From: Myxococcales bacterium
Lineage (GTDB): Bacteria; Myxococcota_A; Polyangia; Polyangiales; Polyangiaceae
Assembly (NCBI GenBank): GCA_025359105.1
Contig: JANYHK010000099.1
Span: forward strand, 80,965-144,964
DNA: 64,000 nucleotides
Direction: 5' to 3'
A model generated the notes under the pieces. It was not told the origin of the DNA and searched no databases. It saw only the letters and a list, made by a program, of their open reading frames with translations. Made by a program: the position numbers and the translations under genes. Positions 9,755-18,126 of this stretch are shown here, one piece after another; position 1 is the stretch's first letter, and each line of letters begins with the position of its first letter.

Positions 9755-9824
9755 GACAAACCGCGAGGAAGTGCGTTTTCTTGGCCCGCGCCTCGTTTCA
9801 TTGCGACGCTTGCTTCTAGGAACG

Positions 9825-10493
9825 ATGAGCTTGCGCACCGTCTTTGCGTCCATTCTCCTCTCTGCATCCATGCTCGTGGCTTCGTCCGCGCACGCGCAGG
9901 CGGTGAGCCCCACGCCCGATCGGGACAAGACGTGGGCGGCGGTCACCGGCCTCACGATGGTCGCGGGGGCAGGCACGCAGCTTCTCATGCCGCGGGTCTT
10001 CTACTCGGACCCCGAAGTCACCGTCGGGTGGAAGGGGCGGTGGCACGTCTCGGTCCTCGCGCCGGTGATGACGCTGACCGTGCTCACGGCGCTGAACGAG
10101 TTCGCGCTGAAGGACGCGTTCGCGGGCAACCGCCCGGGGTGCGACGACACGAACCGCGGCATCGTCTCGCACTGCGATTCGTACGGCATGATGTCGACGC
10201 ACACGTTCGCGGCAGCGTCCGCCCTCGGCCACGGCACCGGCGTCTTCGTCTTCGACACGCTCAAGTGGAGCGGCGGGCGGGTCAACGGCTACGCGCTCAC
10301 CGGCAACGTCATCGCCCCCTTCGTCTTCGGCGTGCTCACCGGGATCGGCCGGGGGCTCGGAAACTGGGAGAACGCCGGCCAGATCGTGCTCGGCGGCGTG
10401 ACCGGCCTCGGCATCGGCTTCCTGAGCGGCATGACCTACGCGCTGATGCAGCGCCCCGAGTGCGGGTACACCGGCAGCCTGATCTGCTGGTAG
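9825..10493 (+). CDS. PAP2-like membrane protein with a degenerate active site
   Basis: 222 aa. A signal peptide (cleavage after about AHAQA) is followed by several hydrophobic segments. The phosphatidic-acid phosphatase (PAP2) motif order can be traced: C1 as KDAFAGNRP (K-x6-RP), a C2-like MSTHTF in place of PSGH, and a C3-like R-x5-E-x3-Q (from RGLGNWENAGQ) where active enzymes have R-x5-H-x3-D. The catalytic His and Asp of C3 are therefore replaced, so phosphatase activity is doubtful. The ATG at 9825 lies 70 bases after the FHA gene and 9 bases before the TssB-TssC fusion, so the three probably form one operon. A T6SS accessory or lipid-binding role is inference. Confidence 0.6.
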   Translation: MSLRTVFASILLSASMLVASSAHAQAVSPTPDRDKTWAAVTGLTMVAGAGTQLLMPRVFYSDPEVTVGWKGRWHVSVLAPVMTLTVLTALNEFALKDAFAGNRPGCDDTNRGIVSHCDSYGMMSTHTFAAASALGHGTGVFVFDTLKWSGGRVNGYALTGNVIAPFVFGVLTGIGRGLGNWENAGQIVLGGVTGLGIGFLSGMTYALMQRPECGYTGSLICW

Positions 10494-10502
10494 CCTGGCG
10501 GG

Positions 10503-12398
10503 GTGAGCGACTCCCCCATCAAGAGCTTCGACGTAGGCTTCGGCTCCGGTTCCCAAGGCGGCGGCTCGAGCGGTGAGAGCTCGTCGCGCGGGCCGCTGCG
10601 CATCGTGCTCGTCTCGGCGCTCACCGCCGGTGACGCGTGGACGACGAGCAGCCGGCCGTCGCAAGCCCCCATCCCTGTCGACAAGGCGTCGTTCGAGCGC
10701 GTGATGGCGAAGCTGGGCCCCCAGTTCGCGATCGAGGTGCGCGATCCGTTCACGCCGGAGGCGGAGCCGCTCAAGATCGACCTTCGGTTCCGCGAGTGGA
10801 AATCGCTGCGCGCGGATGGGATCGTCGAGCAGGTGCCGGTCCTCCGGGCGCTGGTCGAGGCGCGTAAGATCGTCGCGCAGATCAAGGATCGCAAGCTGTC
10901 GGTCGAGGACGGCCGCAGGCAGCTCGCGCGCGTCCTTCCGCGCGCTGCCTGGGCCGACGCGCTCGCCGGTGAGGTCGCTGTGAGGCCCGCGCCGGCGGCG
11001 GCCGAGAGGCGCGAGGCCGCCGCAGCCGCGGTCGTGCCCCCGCCGCCCCCGTCCACGGTCGACGCCCTCGACGCGCTCTTCGACAAGGTCGGCGTGAAGG
11101 ATCCCGACGTCACCGCCGAGCCGCCGCCGGTGTCGCCCGTGACGCCCGTGGCGGCCGTGACGGAGTCCGTGTCGCCCGCGTTCTCTCGGCTCATCGCCGA
11201 GGTCGCGCGCGGCGGCAAGTCCCCTCCCCCGGCGCGCGCGGCGGCAGTCGTGGGCTCGGCGCTGGAGAAGACGGAGCGCGCGTTCGGGCGCATCTTCGTC
11301 GAGGTCCTCCACCACCCCGAGGTGCGTCGGCTGGAACGCGCGTGGCGCGGCCTCAAGCTGCTCGTGGACGGCACCGACACCCGCCTCGGCGTCGAGATCG
11401 ACGTGCTTCCGGCGGACGCGGGCCAGGCCGAAGCGGCCATCGTGGCGCTCTCCGAGCGAGGCGGCGCAGAGTCGGCGCGTGCCCCGGTCGATCTCTTCCT
11501 GATCGATCACGACGTCGACGCGTCCGCCGGGGACGCCGCGCTGCTCGCCGCGTGGGCGCGCGCAGGCGCCGATTCGCATGCGGCGGTCGTCGTGAACGGC
11601 AAATCGGAGCTCCTCGGCGTGCCGCAGATCGCGGATCTGCCGAAGGCTCTGCGCAAGCTTTCGGCCACCGACGATCCGCGCCCCGAGACCTCGCGTGCCC
11701 TCGCCGGCGAGGACGCGACGCGCTGGCTGACGGTCGCGATGAACGGACCGCTCGTCCGCGCGGCGTACACCCCTTCGTCGTCACGCCTGCGCGAGATCTC
11801 GTTCAGCGAGAACCCGAAGGATCTCGCGAGCCACGTCTTCGCGGGGCCGGCGGTGGCGATCGGCATCCTGTGCGCGCAGAGCTACGTGCGGACGGGCTGG
11901 CCCACCGCGATCGTGGGGCCCCGCGAAGGTGCCGTCGAGAACCTGGCGGTCCACGAGGTCGACGACGGCGGGCAAACCTACGCGATCCCGCTCGAGGTCA
12001 TGGTCGGCGACGACGTGCTCAAGGAGGCCGCGCGCGCGGGCATCGCCCTGTTCGGCTGCGGCGCCAACCACGACGCGGCGTTCCTGCTCCGCGCGCCGAC
12101 GTTCCACGAGCGCGCGCCGCGCGCAGGACACGCCAACCTGGGCGACCAGCTCTTCGTCGGACGGTTCGCGAGCGCCGTGCAGCAAGTCGCCGCGGCGCTG
12201 CCGAGCGACGTCGACCCCGCCGCTGGCGCCCAGGCCGCGGAAATCGCCCTGTCCGAGCTCTTCGAGAGGGCGGCGCCCGCGGGACCCGAGGTCTCGGCGC
12301 GCATCTCGGCGGGCCGGCTGGAGGTCAAGGTCCGCCCGCGGCGCCACGCCGGCATCGCGCTCGAAGAGCTCACGCTCGCCGCGCCGCTGGGCGCTTAG
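10503..12398 (+). CDS. TssB-TssC fusion, T6SS contractile sheath protein
   Basis: 631 aa from GTG at 10503. TssB and TssC are normally separate proteins that assemble into the contractile sheath. Here residues about 30-150 are TssB-like (PLRIVLVSAL, ERVMAKLGPQFAIEV, LKIDLRFREWKSL, VLRALVEAR). A Pro/Ala/Val-rich linker (about 155-245) follows. Residues about 250-625 are TssC-like (VLHHPEVRRLERAWRGLKLL; TRWLTVAMNGPLVRAAY; YVRTGWPTAIVG..EGAVENLAVHEV; FGCGANHDAAFL). The TssC part is shorter (about 380 residues) than a standalone TssC (about 490). Ordinary tssB/tssC genes are not in the window, so it may be the main sheath or an accessory. Confidence 0.82.
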   Translation: MSDSPIKSFDVGFGSGSQGGGSSGESSSRGPLRIVLVSALTAGDAWTTSSRPSQAPIPVDKASFERVMAKLGPQFAIEVRDPFTPEAEPLKIDLRFREWKSLRADGIVEQVPVLRALVEARKIVAQIKDRKLSVEDGRRQLARVLPRAAWADALAGEVAVRPAPAAAERREAAAAAVVPPPPPSTVDALDALFDKVGVKDPDVTAEPPPVSPVTPVAAVTESVSPAFSRLIAEVARGGKSPPPARAAAVVGSALEKTERAFGRIFVEVLHHPEVRRLERAWRGLKLLVDGTDTRLGVEIDVLPADAGQAEAAIVALSERGGAESARAPVDLFLIDHDVDASAGDAALLAAWARAGADSHAAVVVNGKSELLGVPQIADLPKALRKLSATDDPRPETSRALAGEDATRWLTVAMNGPLVRAAYTPSSSRLREISFSENPKDLASHVFAGPAVAIGILCAQSYVRTGWPTAIVGPREGAVENLAVHEVDDGGQTYAIPLEVMVGDDVLKEAARAGIALFGCGANHDAAFLLRAPTFHERAPRAGHANLGDQLFVGRFASAVQQVAAALPSDVDPAAGAQAAEIALSELFERAAPAGPEVSARISAGRLEVKVRPRRHAGIALEELTLAAPLGA

Positions 12399-12416
12399 AG
12401 CAAGCGAGGAGGTCCG

Positions 12417-13388
12417 CTACGGCCCGACGCCCGTGCAGGCGTTGGTGGTGGCGATCACGTTCTTCAGGCACTTCTTCGCGACGGAATCGCAGAGGCCCGT
12501 CGCGCAATCGCTTCCGGTCGCGCAGGCGGTGCCCGGCGCGCTGCGCGGCACGCACGTCTTGGTACCGGCGGTATCGCACATGCTCGACGCGTCGCATTGC
12601 GTCGAGTCGGCGCACGCCGAGCCCTGCGGCAGCACCGCCGCACACAAGCTCGCGCTGGGGCCGCTCGCCACACAAAAGCCCGTCGGCAGGCACGACCCCG
12701 GCACCGTCGGCAGGCACGGCCCTCCGATGTCTTGCGCCGGCTTGCACGTGAGGGAGCCAGGCTCGCAGAAGAGGTCCTGGCCTCCCGCGCAGCCGTGCGG
12801 CGGAGTGAGCGTGCATGGGGCGCCTTCGGCGGGCACCGGCACCGCGACGCAGATCGGCGCCCCGAGCGGCTGTGACAGCGGGAGCTGGCCGCCGCCGTCG
12901 ACGCCCGCCGGAAGCGGCGAGCAGGAGACCACGGCGCCGTCTTGAGGTGCGCACTCGGCGCTCGTGCTGCACGCCGCGCCGGGCGGCTTCTTGCCGGTGA
13001 AGATGAGCTGGCACGTTTCACGCGCCGCCGAGATGCTGCCGGGCTCGGTCGAGCAGCTCTTCGACTTCGCATCCCGGACCTGCGCGACGCAGGTGGTCGC
13101 GGCCTTGGCGTCGTAGTTCGCGAGCGCCGACGAATTGGGATCGGAGAACCGCTGCTGGATGAGGCTCTTCCAGCCGGCGGTGCACGCCTTGTAGTCGAAC
13201 GTGGTGGCGTTCTCGGCGCAGCAGTGCTGGAGGCTCGCGCAGAGCGCCTCGGCGTACGACGCGGGGAAGCGATCCGCCGGGATGTAGATGCTCGTCAGGC
13301 TGCTTCCGCAGCCCGCGGGCGCGATCGCCACGAAGGCAGCGGCTGCCGCGAGGGCGAAGGCGCACGCGGTGGACTTCGAGAAGCGCAT
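12417..13388 (-). CDS. Cysteine-rich secreted lipoprotein, function unknown
   Basis: 323 aa from ATG at 13388. A basic, hydrophobic N-terminus ends at an AGC lipidation-like site, so it is probably membrane-attached and exported. The mature protein has many spaced Cys pairs in EGF/Dickkopf-like spacing (for example GPCLPTVPGSCLP and SACADSTQCDASSMCDTAG), which suggests several small disulphide-stapled knots. Such Cys-rich lipoproteins are common in myxobacteria, with no known biochemical role. It converges on the TssB-TssC gene, 18 bases away. Confidence 0.75.
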   Translation of the reverse strand: MRFSKSTACAFALAAAAAFVAIAPAGCGSSLTSIYIPADRFPASYAEALCASLQHCCAENATTFDYKACTAGWKSLIQQRFSDPNSSALANYDAKAATTCVAQVRDAKSKSCSTEPGSISAARETCQLIFTGKKPPGAACSTSAECAPQDGAVVSCSPLPAGVDGGGQLPLSQPLGAPICVAVPVPAEGAPCTLTPPHGCAGGQDLFCEPGSLTCKPAQDIGGPCLPTVPGSCLPTGFCVASGPSASLCAAVLPQGSACADSTQCDASSMCDTAGTKTCVPRSAPGTACATGSDCATGLCDSVAKKCLKNVIATTNACTGVGP

Positions 13389-13478
13389 GATGTTCGAGAG
13401 GAAGTGTAGGCCGCCGGCGAGAACCTGGTCCACAAAGCTGGGGGCGCGCGTGGCGCCGCTTCGGCTATCCTCGCCTCC

Positions 13479-14873
13479 GTGCTGGGCAGGGCCCTCTCCC
13501 GGGCAGGGTCGTTCGCCGATGGTCTCGTGCGGCGATTCATGCCCGATCCGTTCGCGCTGGTGCTCCTCCTCACGGTGGTGTCCCTGGCGCTGGGTCTCGT
13601 CACGATGCCCGACGCGCCAGGCCCAGGGGGCGGCGCCCTCCTCGGCAAGGGCTCCGCGCTGATCGACGAGTGGGTCCGCGGCTTCGGCGACGCGGAGATC
13701 CTCAAGTTCGGCCTCCAGATCATCCTCGTGGTCGTCACCGGAGAGGCCATTGCGGCGAGCCCGCCCGCGCGGCGTGGCCTCGCGTGGCTCACCGCGCTAC
13801 CGAAGACGGCAGCGCAGGCGCTCTTGCTCGTCACCACGTACGCGATCGTGACGGGATGGCTGCACTGGGGCTTCGGTCTCGTCTCGAGCGCGCTCCTCGC
13901 CCGCGAGGTGGGCCGCTCGCTCGCCGCGCGCGGCGTGAAGGTCCACTACCCGCTCCTCGGCACCGGCGCGTACACGTCGATGCTCCTGTGGCACGCGGGG
14001 CTCACCGCCAGCGCCCCCTTGCTCATGAACACGGACGTGAACTTCGTGAGCAAGATGCTCGAGCAGAACGGCGGCGGGCGCGTCCCGCTCACCGAGACGA
14101 TATTTGCACCCTACAACCTGATCGCGTGCGCCGTCCTCGCCGTCCTCGTGCCGCCGCTCGTCGTCGCGATGCAACCGAAGGTCGCCGTGGAGCTCGATCC
14201 CGCGCAGGTCCCGGCCCCGCCCGCGGCCGACGTCGCGGAGGCGCGGACGGGCACGCCGGCCGAGAGGCTCGACCGCACGCGCGTGCTCACGTTCGTGGTG
14301 GGCGTCCTCGGCCTCCTCTTCTTGCGCCGCTACGTCCGCGAGCACGGCTTCGATCTCAACCACAACGTCGTCAACGTCACCTTCCTGATGCTGGGAATGA
14401 CGCTCCACCCGAGCCCCGTCTCCTACGGGAAGGCGATTGCCCAGGCGACGCGCGGCGTGTCCGGCATCGTCCTGCAGTTCCCGTTCTACGGCGGGATCTT
14501 GCACGTGATGGCGTACACCGGGCTATCGGTCAAAATCGCCCATCTGTTCATCGAGGCGTCGACGGCGCGGACGCTGCCGCTCTTCGCGTTCTTCGCGTCG
14601 ATCCTCACGAAGAGCTTCGTCCCGAGCGGCGCCGGCGAGTGGGCGGTGGAAGGACCGCCGATGTTGAAGGCAGCGCACGCGCTCGGCGTCAGCTACGGGA
14701 AGGTCACGATGGGCGTCGCGTACGGCAACATGCTCGGCAACATGTACCAACCGTTCTGGAGCTTGCCGCTGCTCGGCCTCATGGGCCTGCGCGCGAAGGA
14801 CATCATGGGCTACGCGCTCGTCCTCTTCTGCGTGTGCCTGCCGGTCCTCGCCCTCGCGCTCATTCTCGGGTGA
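13479..14873 (+). CDS. atoE: AtoE-type short-chain fatty acid transporter
   Basis: 464 aa, matching the AtoE/SCFA permease family (about 440-470). Members carry short-chain fatty acids or acetoacetate across the inner membrane. The opening (FADGLVRRFMPDPFALVLLL), the segment LHWGFGLVSSALLAREVGR and SFVPSGAGEWAVEGPP are typical. About 11-12 hydrophobic segments are visible. It starts with GTG at 13479. The gene overlaps the end of convergent lpxC by 14 bases. No acetoacetate-degradation genes are adjacent, so substrate choice is not determined here. Confidence 0.88.
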   Translation: MLGRALSRAGSFADGLVRRFMPDPFALVLLLTVVSLALGLVTMPDAPGPGGGALLGKGSALIDEWVRGFGDAEILKFGLQIILVVVTGEAIAASPPARRGLAWLTALPKTAAQALLLVTTYAIVTGWLHWGFGLVSSALLAREVGRSLAARGVKVHYPLLGTGAYTSMLLWHAGLTASAPLLMNTDVNFVSKMLEQNGGGRVPLTETIFAPYNLIACAVLAVLVPPLVVAMQPKVAVELDPAQVPAPPAADVAEARTGTPAERLDRTRVLTFVVGVLGLLFLRRYVREHGFDLNHNVVNVTFLMLGMTLHPSPVSYGKAIAQATRGVSGIVLQFPFYGGILHVMAYTGLSVKIAHLFIEASTARTLPLFAFFASILTKSFVPSGAGEWAVEGPPMLKAAHALGVSYGKVTMGVAYGNMLGNMYQPFWSLPLLGLMGLRAKDIMGYALVLFCVCLPVLALALILG

Positions 14874-15669
14874 GGATGCCCGCCCCCAGCGCGCGAAGGA
14901 CGGCCTCGTGGGTCGCCGCGTGGCCGGGGCGAACCGCGCGCACCGAGCCCACGGGGGGGCCCCCGTACAGGTAGAGGTCGCCGAGGAGATCGAGGAGCTT
15001 GTGGCGGGCGGGCTCATCGGCGGAAAACGGCCGGCCGGCAGAGTGGATGGCCACCGGCGCGATGACGACGACGCTCTCCGGCGCGACGTGCGACGCGAGG
15101 CCGCGGTCGCCGAGGTCACCGAGCTCGTGCGCGAAGCCAAACGTCCGCGCCGGCGCGATGCGCAAGAAATCGCCGGCGGCCCCGGACCATGCGGCGTCGG
15201 GGGTGAGGCGCGCGTCGTCGGTCTCGAAGCGAACGGAGACGCCGCGCCCGAGCGTCGTGAACGCGTAAGAGCTCGCGCCGACCGTGAGCTCGGCGTCGCG
15301 GCGCACGACGAGGCTCGGCGGCGACGGAGCGATCCCGAGGCTCGCCACCGCGCGTGTCCACTCGTCGGCGGCGCCGTCGAGGATCGGGAGCTCGTCGCCT
15401 TCGACCGTGACGACGAGCCCGCGGTGGATCCCGAGGCCCGCGAGCGCAGCGAAGAGGTGCTCGACCGTCGCGACGCGGATCCGGTCCCCCGGGCTCGCGA
15501 CGGTGGTGGCGCGCACGTGGCCTACCGCCGACAGCTCTCCCACGCGCGCGACCGCGTCCCCTTGATGGAGCGTGACGGGGTCGCCCGCCGCAGGCGCCTT
15601 CGCCAGCGTGACCACGGCGAGCCGCCCGCCATGGAGGCCCCGCCCCGCGAGGACGACGCGCGCCGTCAC
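14860..15669 (-). CDS. lpxC: LpxC, UDP-3-O-acyl-N-acetylglucosamine deacetylase
   Basis: 269 aa, somewhat shorter than the usual roughly 300. LpxC is the zinc deacetylase that commits the cell to lipid A synthesis. Visible motifs are GLHGG near the N-terminus, the zinc-site VEHLFAAL, ELPILDGAADEW, ARTFG, the zinc/catalytic HKLLDLLGDLYLYG, and a terminal GHAATH. The GTG start overlaps the stop of the upstream membrane-protein gene by 4 bases (GTGA), so it is translationally coupled. It is the last gene of a rho / membrane protein / lpxC run. No other lpx gene is in view, so a second copy elsewhere cannot be excluded. Confidence 0.9.
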   Translation of the reverse strand: MTARVVLAGRGLHGGRLAVVTLAKAPAAGDPVTLHQGDAVARVGELSAVGHVRATTVASPGDRIRVATVEHLFAALAGLGIHRGLVVTVEGDELPILDGAADEWTRAVASLGIAPSPPSLVVRRDAELTVGASSYAFTTLGRGVSVRFETDDARLTPDAAWSGAAGDFLRIAPARTFGFAHELGDLGDRGLASHVAPESVVVIAPVAIHSAGRPFSADEPARHKLLDLLGDLYLYGGPPVGSVRAVRPGHAATHEAVLRALGAGILTRE

Positions 15670-16394
15670 TTGCCGCCCGACTCCACTTCTTCCTCGTGCT
15701 CTTCACTGGCGGCGCGGGCCGGCGGTCGGGGCGCCGGCTTCTTCCGCGAGAACAGCGCCAGCGTCAGGTACGCGAGGACGCCGCCCGCCAGGCCCCACGC
15801 CACGTAGGACCACGAGGCCGGCCGCGGAGCCCGGATCGCGACACCGGTGGCCGCCGCGATCGACGCGTCGAGCTTGGGCTCCCACTTGGAGATCTCGTCG
15901 GCCGGCACCGTCGCGGTGACGAGCGCGGCACCGTCGTCGACGGGGAAGACCACCTGCAGGACGCGTTTGTTCGACTCGCCCCGCACGAGCGCGCCCTCGA
16001 GGATCCCTACGCGCGCGCCGTCCGCACGGCGCCGCGCCTCGTGGCGCACCTCCGTCCACGTGGAGTCGCTCTGCGCGAACACGGCCGGCATGCCCGCCGC
16101 GAGCGCGCGCAGATCTTCGTCCTCGAGCTGCGGCGATTTGTCGGTGAACGTCAGCGTGATGTTCGGCGTCGTCTTCTTGGTCAGGTCCAGCACGATCCAG
16201 ACCTTCTGCTTGCCGTCGGGCGCCGCGCCGAGCGCCGACTTCACGACGTCGTCGCTGGCAGGCACGAAACCGTCGGGCGGCGTGAAGACGAAGGGAGCGT
16301 TCGCGGCGCGATCTCGCGCGGCCGTCGCTTGCGGTCCGGCGAACGCCGCGATGGCGGCGACGACGAGGACCGGCGTGAAGCGCACCTTCTCCAT
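15666..16394 (-). CDS. Secreted/membrane protein with a C-terminal anchor, family not recognised
   Basis: 242 aa. It has a signal peptide (about 1-26, ending ATA-ARD), an exported domain of about 160 residues with no motif I recognise (KVWIVLDLTKK, VGILEGALVRGE), one C-terminal membrane helix (about 196-216) and a short cytoplasmic tail with basic then acidic clusters. It sits 34 bases after rho and overlaps lpxC by 4 bases. The position hints at an envelope role linked to lpxC, but the sequence gives no function. Confidence 0.65.
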   Translation of the reverse strand: MEKVRFTPVLVVAAIAAFAGPQATAARDRAANAPFVFTPPDGFVPASDDVVKSALGAAPDGKQKVWIVLDLTKKTTPNITLTFTDKSPQLEDEDLRALAAGMPAVFAQSDSTWTEVRHEARRRADGARVGILEGALVRGESNKRVLQVVFPVDDGAALVTATVPADEISKWEPKLDASIAAATGVAIRAPRPASWSYVAWGLAGGVLAYLTLALFSRKKPAPRPPARAASEEHEEEVESGGK

Positions 16395-16428
16395 TTCTTC
16401 TCTTCTACTCCTCTTGGTCTTCCCCGGC

Positions 16429-17688
16429 TCAGTCGTTCATCGACGCGAGGAACGCCGCGTTGTCCGGGGTCTTCTTCAGCTTCTCGAGCAAAAATTCCAT
16501 GCTGTCGGCGACGCCGAGCGGATGCAGGAGCTGGCGCAGCAGCCAGATGCGCGAGAGATCGCGCTCCGGGATCAGCAGCTCCTCCTTGCGCGTGCCGCTC
16601 TTCGCGATGTCCAGGCACGGGAAGATACGCCGCTCCATGAGCTTACGATCGAGGTGGACCTCGCAATTTCCCGTGCCTTTGAACTCCTCGAAGATGACCT
16701 CGTCCATGCGCGACCCGGTCTCGACGAGGGCGGTCCCGATGATGGTGAGGCTGCCGCCCTCCTCGACGTTGCGCGCCGCGCCGAAGAAGCGCTTCGGCTT
16801 GTGGAGCGCCTGGGAGTCGAGGCCGCCGGAGAGCACCTTGCCGCTCGGCGGAACGACGGCGTTGTACGCGCGCGCCAGGCGCGTGATGGAATCGAGCAGG
16901 ATCACGACGTCGTGCTTCTGCTCGACGAGCCGCTTCGCCTTCTCCAGCACCATCTCTGCGACCTGGACGTGACGCGACGCCGGCTCGTCGAACGTCGACG
17001 ACACGACCTCCGCGTCGACGGTGCGCTGCATGTCCGTCACCTCCTCGGGACGCTCGTCGATGAGGAGCACGAGGAGGTCGACCTTCGGGTGGTTCGCGCG
17101 GATGGCGTTGGCGAGGCTCTGCATGAGCACCGTCTTGCCGGCGCGTGGCGGCGACACGACGAGGCAGCGCTGCCCCATGCCGATGGGGACGACGAGGTCC
17201 AGCGCCCGGAGCGGCAGGTTCTTCGCCGGCGCCAGCGTCGCCTGCTCGAGGACGAACTTCTGGTGCGGGTAGAGCGGCGTGAGATCCTCGAAGAGGCTGC
17301 GCTGCCGCCCCGGCGCCGGCGCCTCGCCGTTGATGGTGTCGACCTTCACGAGCGCGAAGTAGCGCTCCCCATCCTTGGGCGGCCGGATCGTACCCGTGAC
17401 CGTGTCGCCGGTGCGCAGCGCGAAGCGCCGTACCTGGGTCTGCGAGACGTAGACGTCGTCGGGCCCCGGCAGGTAGCTCGCGTCGGCCGCGCGGAGGAAG
17501 CCGAAGCCGTCCCCCACGCACTCGAGGACCCCCTCGCCTTCGATGACCCCCTCCTTGGCGTGGTGCTGCCGGAGGATCGCGAAGATCGCCTCCTCGCGGC
17601 GCAACGCGTCCGCGCCAGCCACCCCCCCCTCGCGGGCGAGGGCGACGAGCTCGGTCAGGGGCTTGCGCTTCAGCTCGAGGAGGTGCAT
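16429..17688 (-). CDS. rho: Transcription termination factor Rho
   Basis: 419 aa, the normal Rho length. This hexameric RNA helicase ends transcription. The N-terminal helical domain ([18 protein letters not shown]) leads into the RNA-binding cold-shock fold ([22 protein letters not shown]), then the RecA-like ATPase with Walker [25 protein letters not shown] and the Q/R-loop region [16 protein letters not shown]. The N-terminal insertion seen in some high-GC Rho proteins is absent. It starts with ATG at 17688 and is the first gene of the rho / membrane protein / lpxC run; divergent acylphosphatase begins 116 bases away. Confidence 0.97.
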   Translation of the reverse strand: MHLLELKRKPLTELVALAREGGVAGADALRREEAIFAILRQHHAKEGVIEGEGVLECVGDGFGFLRAADASYLPGPDDVYVSQTQVRRFALRTGDTVTGTIRPPKDGERYFALVKVDTINGEAPAPGRQRSLFEDLTPLYPHQKFVLEQATLAPAKNLPLRALDLVVPIGMGQRCLVVSPPRAGKTVLMQSLANAIRANHPKVDLLVLLIDERPEEVTDMQRTVDAEVVSSTFDEPASRHVQVAEMVLEKAKRLVEQKHDVVILLDSITRLARAYNAVVPPSGKVLSGGLDSQALHKPKRFFGAARNVEEGGSLTIIGTALVETGSRMDEVIFEEFKGTGNCEVHLDRKLMERRIFPCLDIAKSGTRKEELLIPERDLSRIWLLRQLLHPLGVADSMEFLLEKLKKTPDNAAFLASMND

Positions 17689-17804
17689 CCGATCCGGGCG
17701 CGTCCTACTACAGCCGCCCCCCTCGCGCCATGCCGGCCACCATGGACGCCGCCCCGAAAGGTTGCCCCGGCGGGCTCGATTGGGTAGAGACCAGAGGCAT
17801 AGAG

Positions 17805-18083
17805 ATGGCGAACAAGCGTGTTCAGCTCGTCATTCGCGGGCGCGTTCAGGGCTGTTTTTTCAGGGCGGCGGCGCAGCGCGAGGCGCGGCGGCTCGGCGTC
17901 ACCGGGTGGGTCAAAAACCGCACCGACGGCAGCGTCGAGATGCTCGCCGAGGGCGACGAGGACGCGATCAAGGAGTTCTCGCTGTGGGCCGGTCACGGCC
18001 CCTCCGCGGCCCGCGTCGACCACGTCGACCAGCGATGGCGAGGCTACACCGGGGAATTTCCCGAGTTCAGCATCATCGAATAG
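17805..18083 (+). CDS. acyP: Acylphosphatase
   Basis: 92 aa, the classic acylphosphatase size; it hydrolyses carboxyl-phosphate bonds such as acetyl phosphate. The catalytic signature is complete: GRVQGCFFR supplies the phosphate-binding loop and essential Arg, and [12 protein letters not shown] supplies the essential Asn. The ATG at 17805 was chosen because upstream in-frame sequence does not resemble the fold; AGAGG lies a few bases before it. The next gene follows 43 bases later in the same direction. Confidence 0.93.
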   Translation: MANKRVQLVIRGRVQGCFFRAAAQREARRLGVTGWVKNRTDGSVEMLAEGDEDAIKEFSLWAGHGPSAARVDHVDQRWRGYTGEFPEFSIIE

Positions 18084-18126
18084 CCTCTCGGCCAGGCGCG
18101 TTCGAAGGACATCTGGGAGGTTCGCT

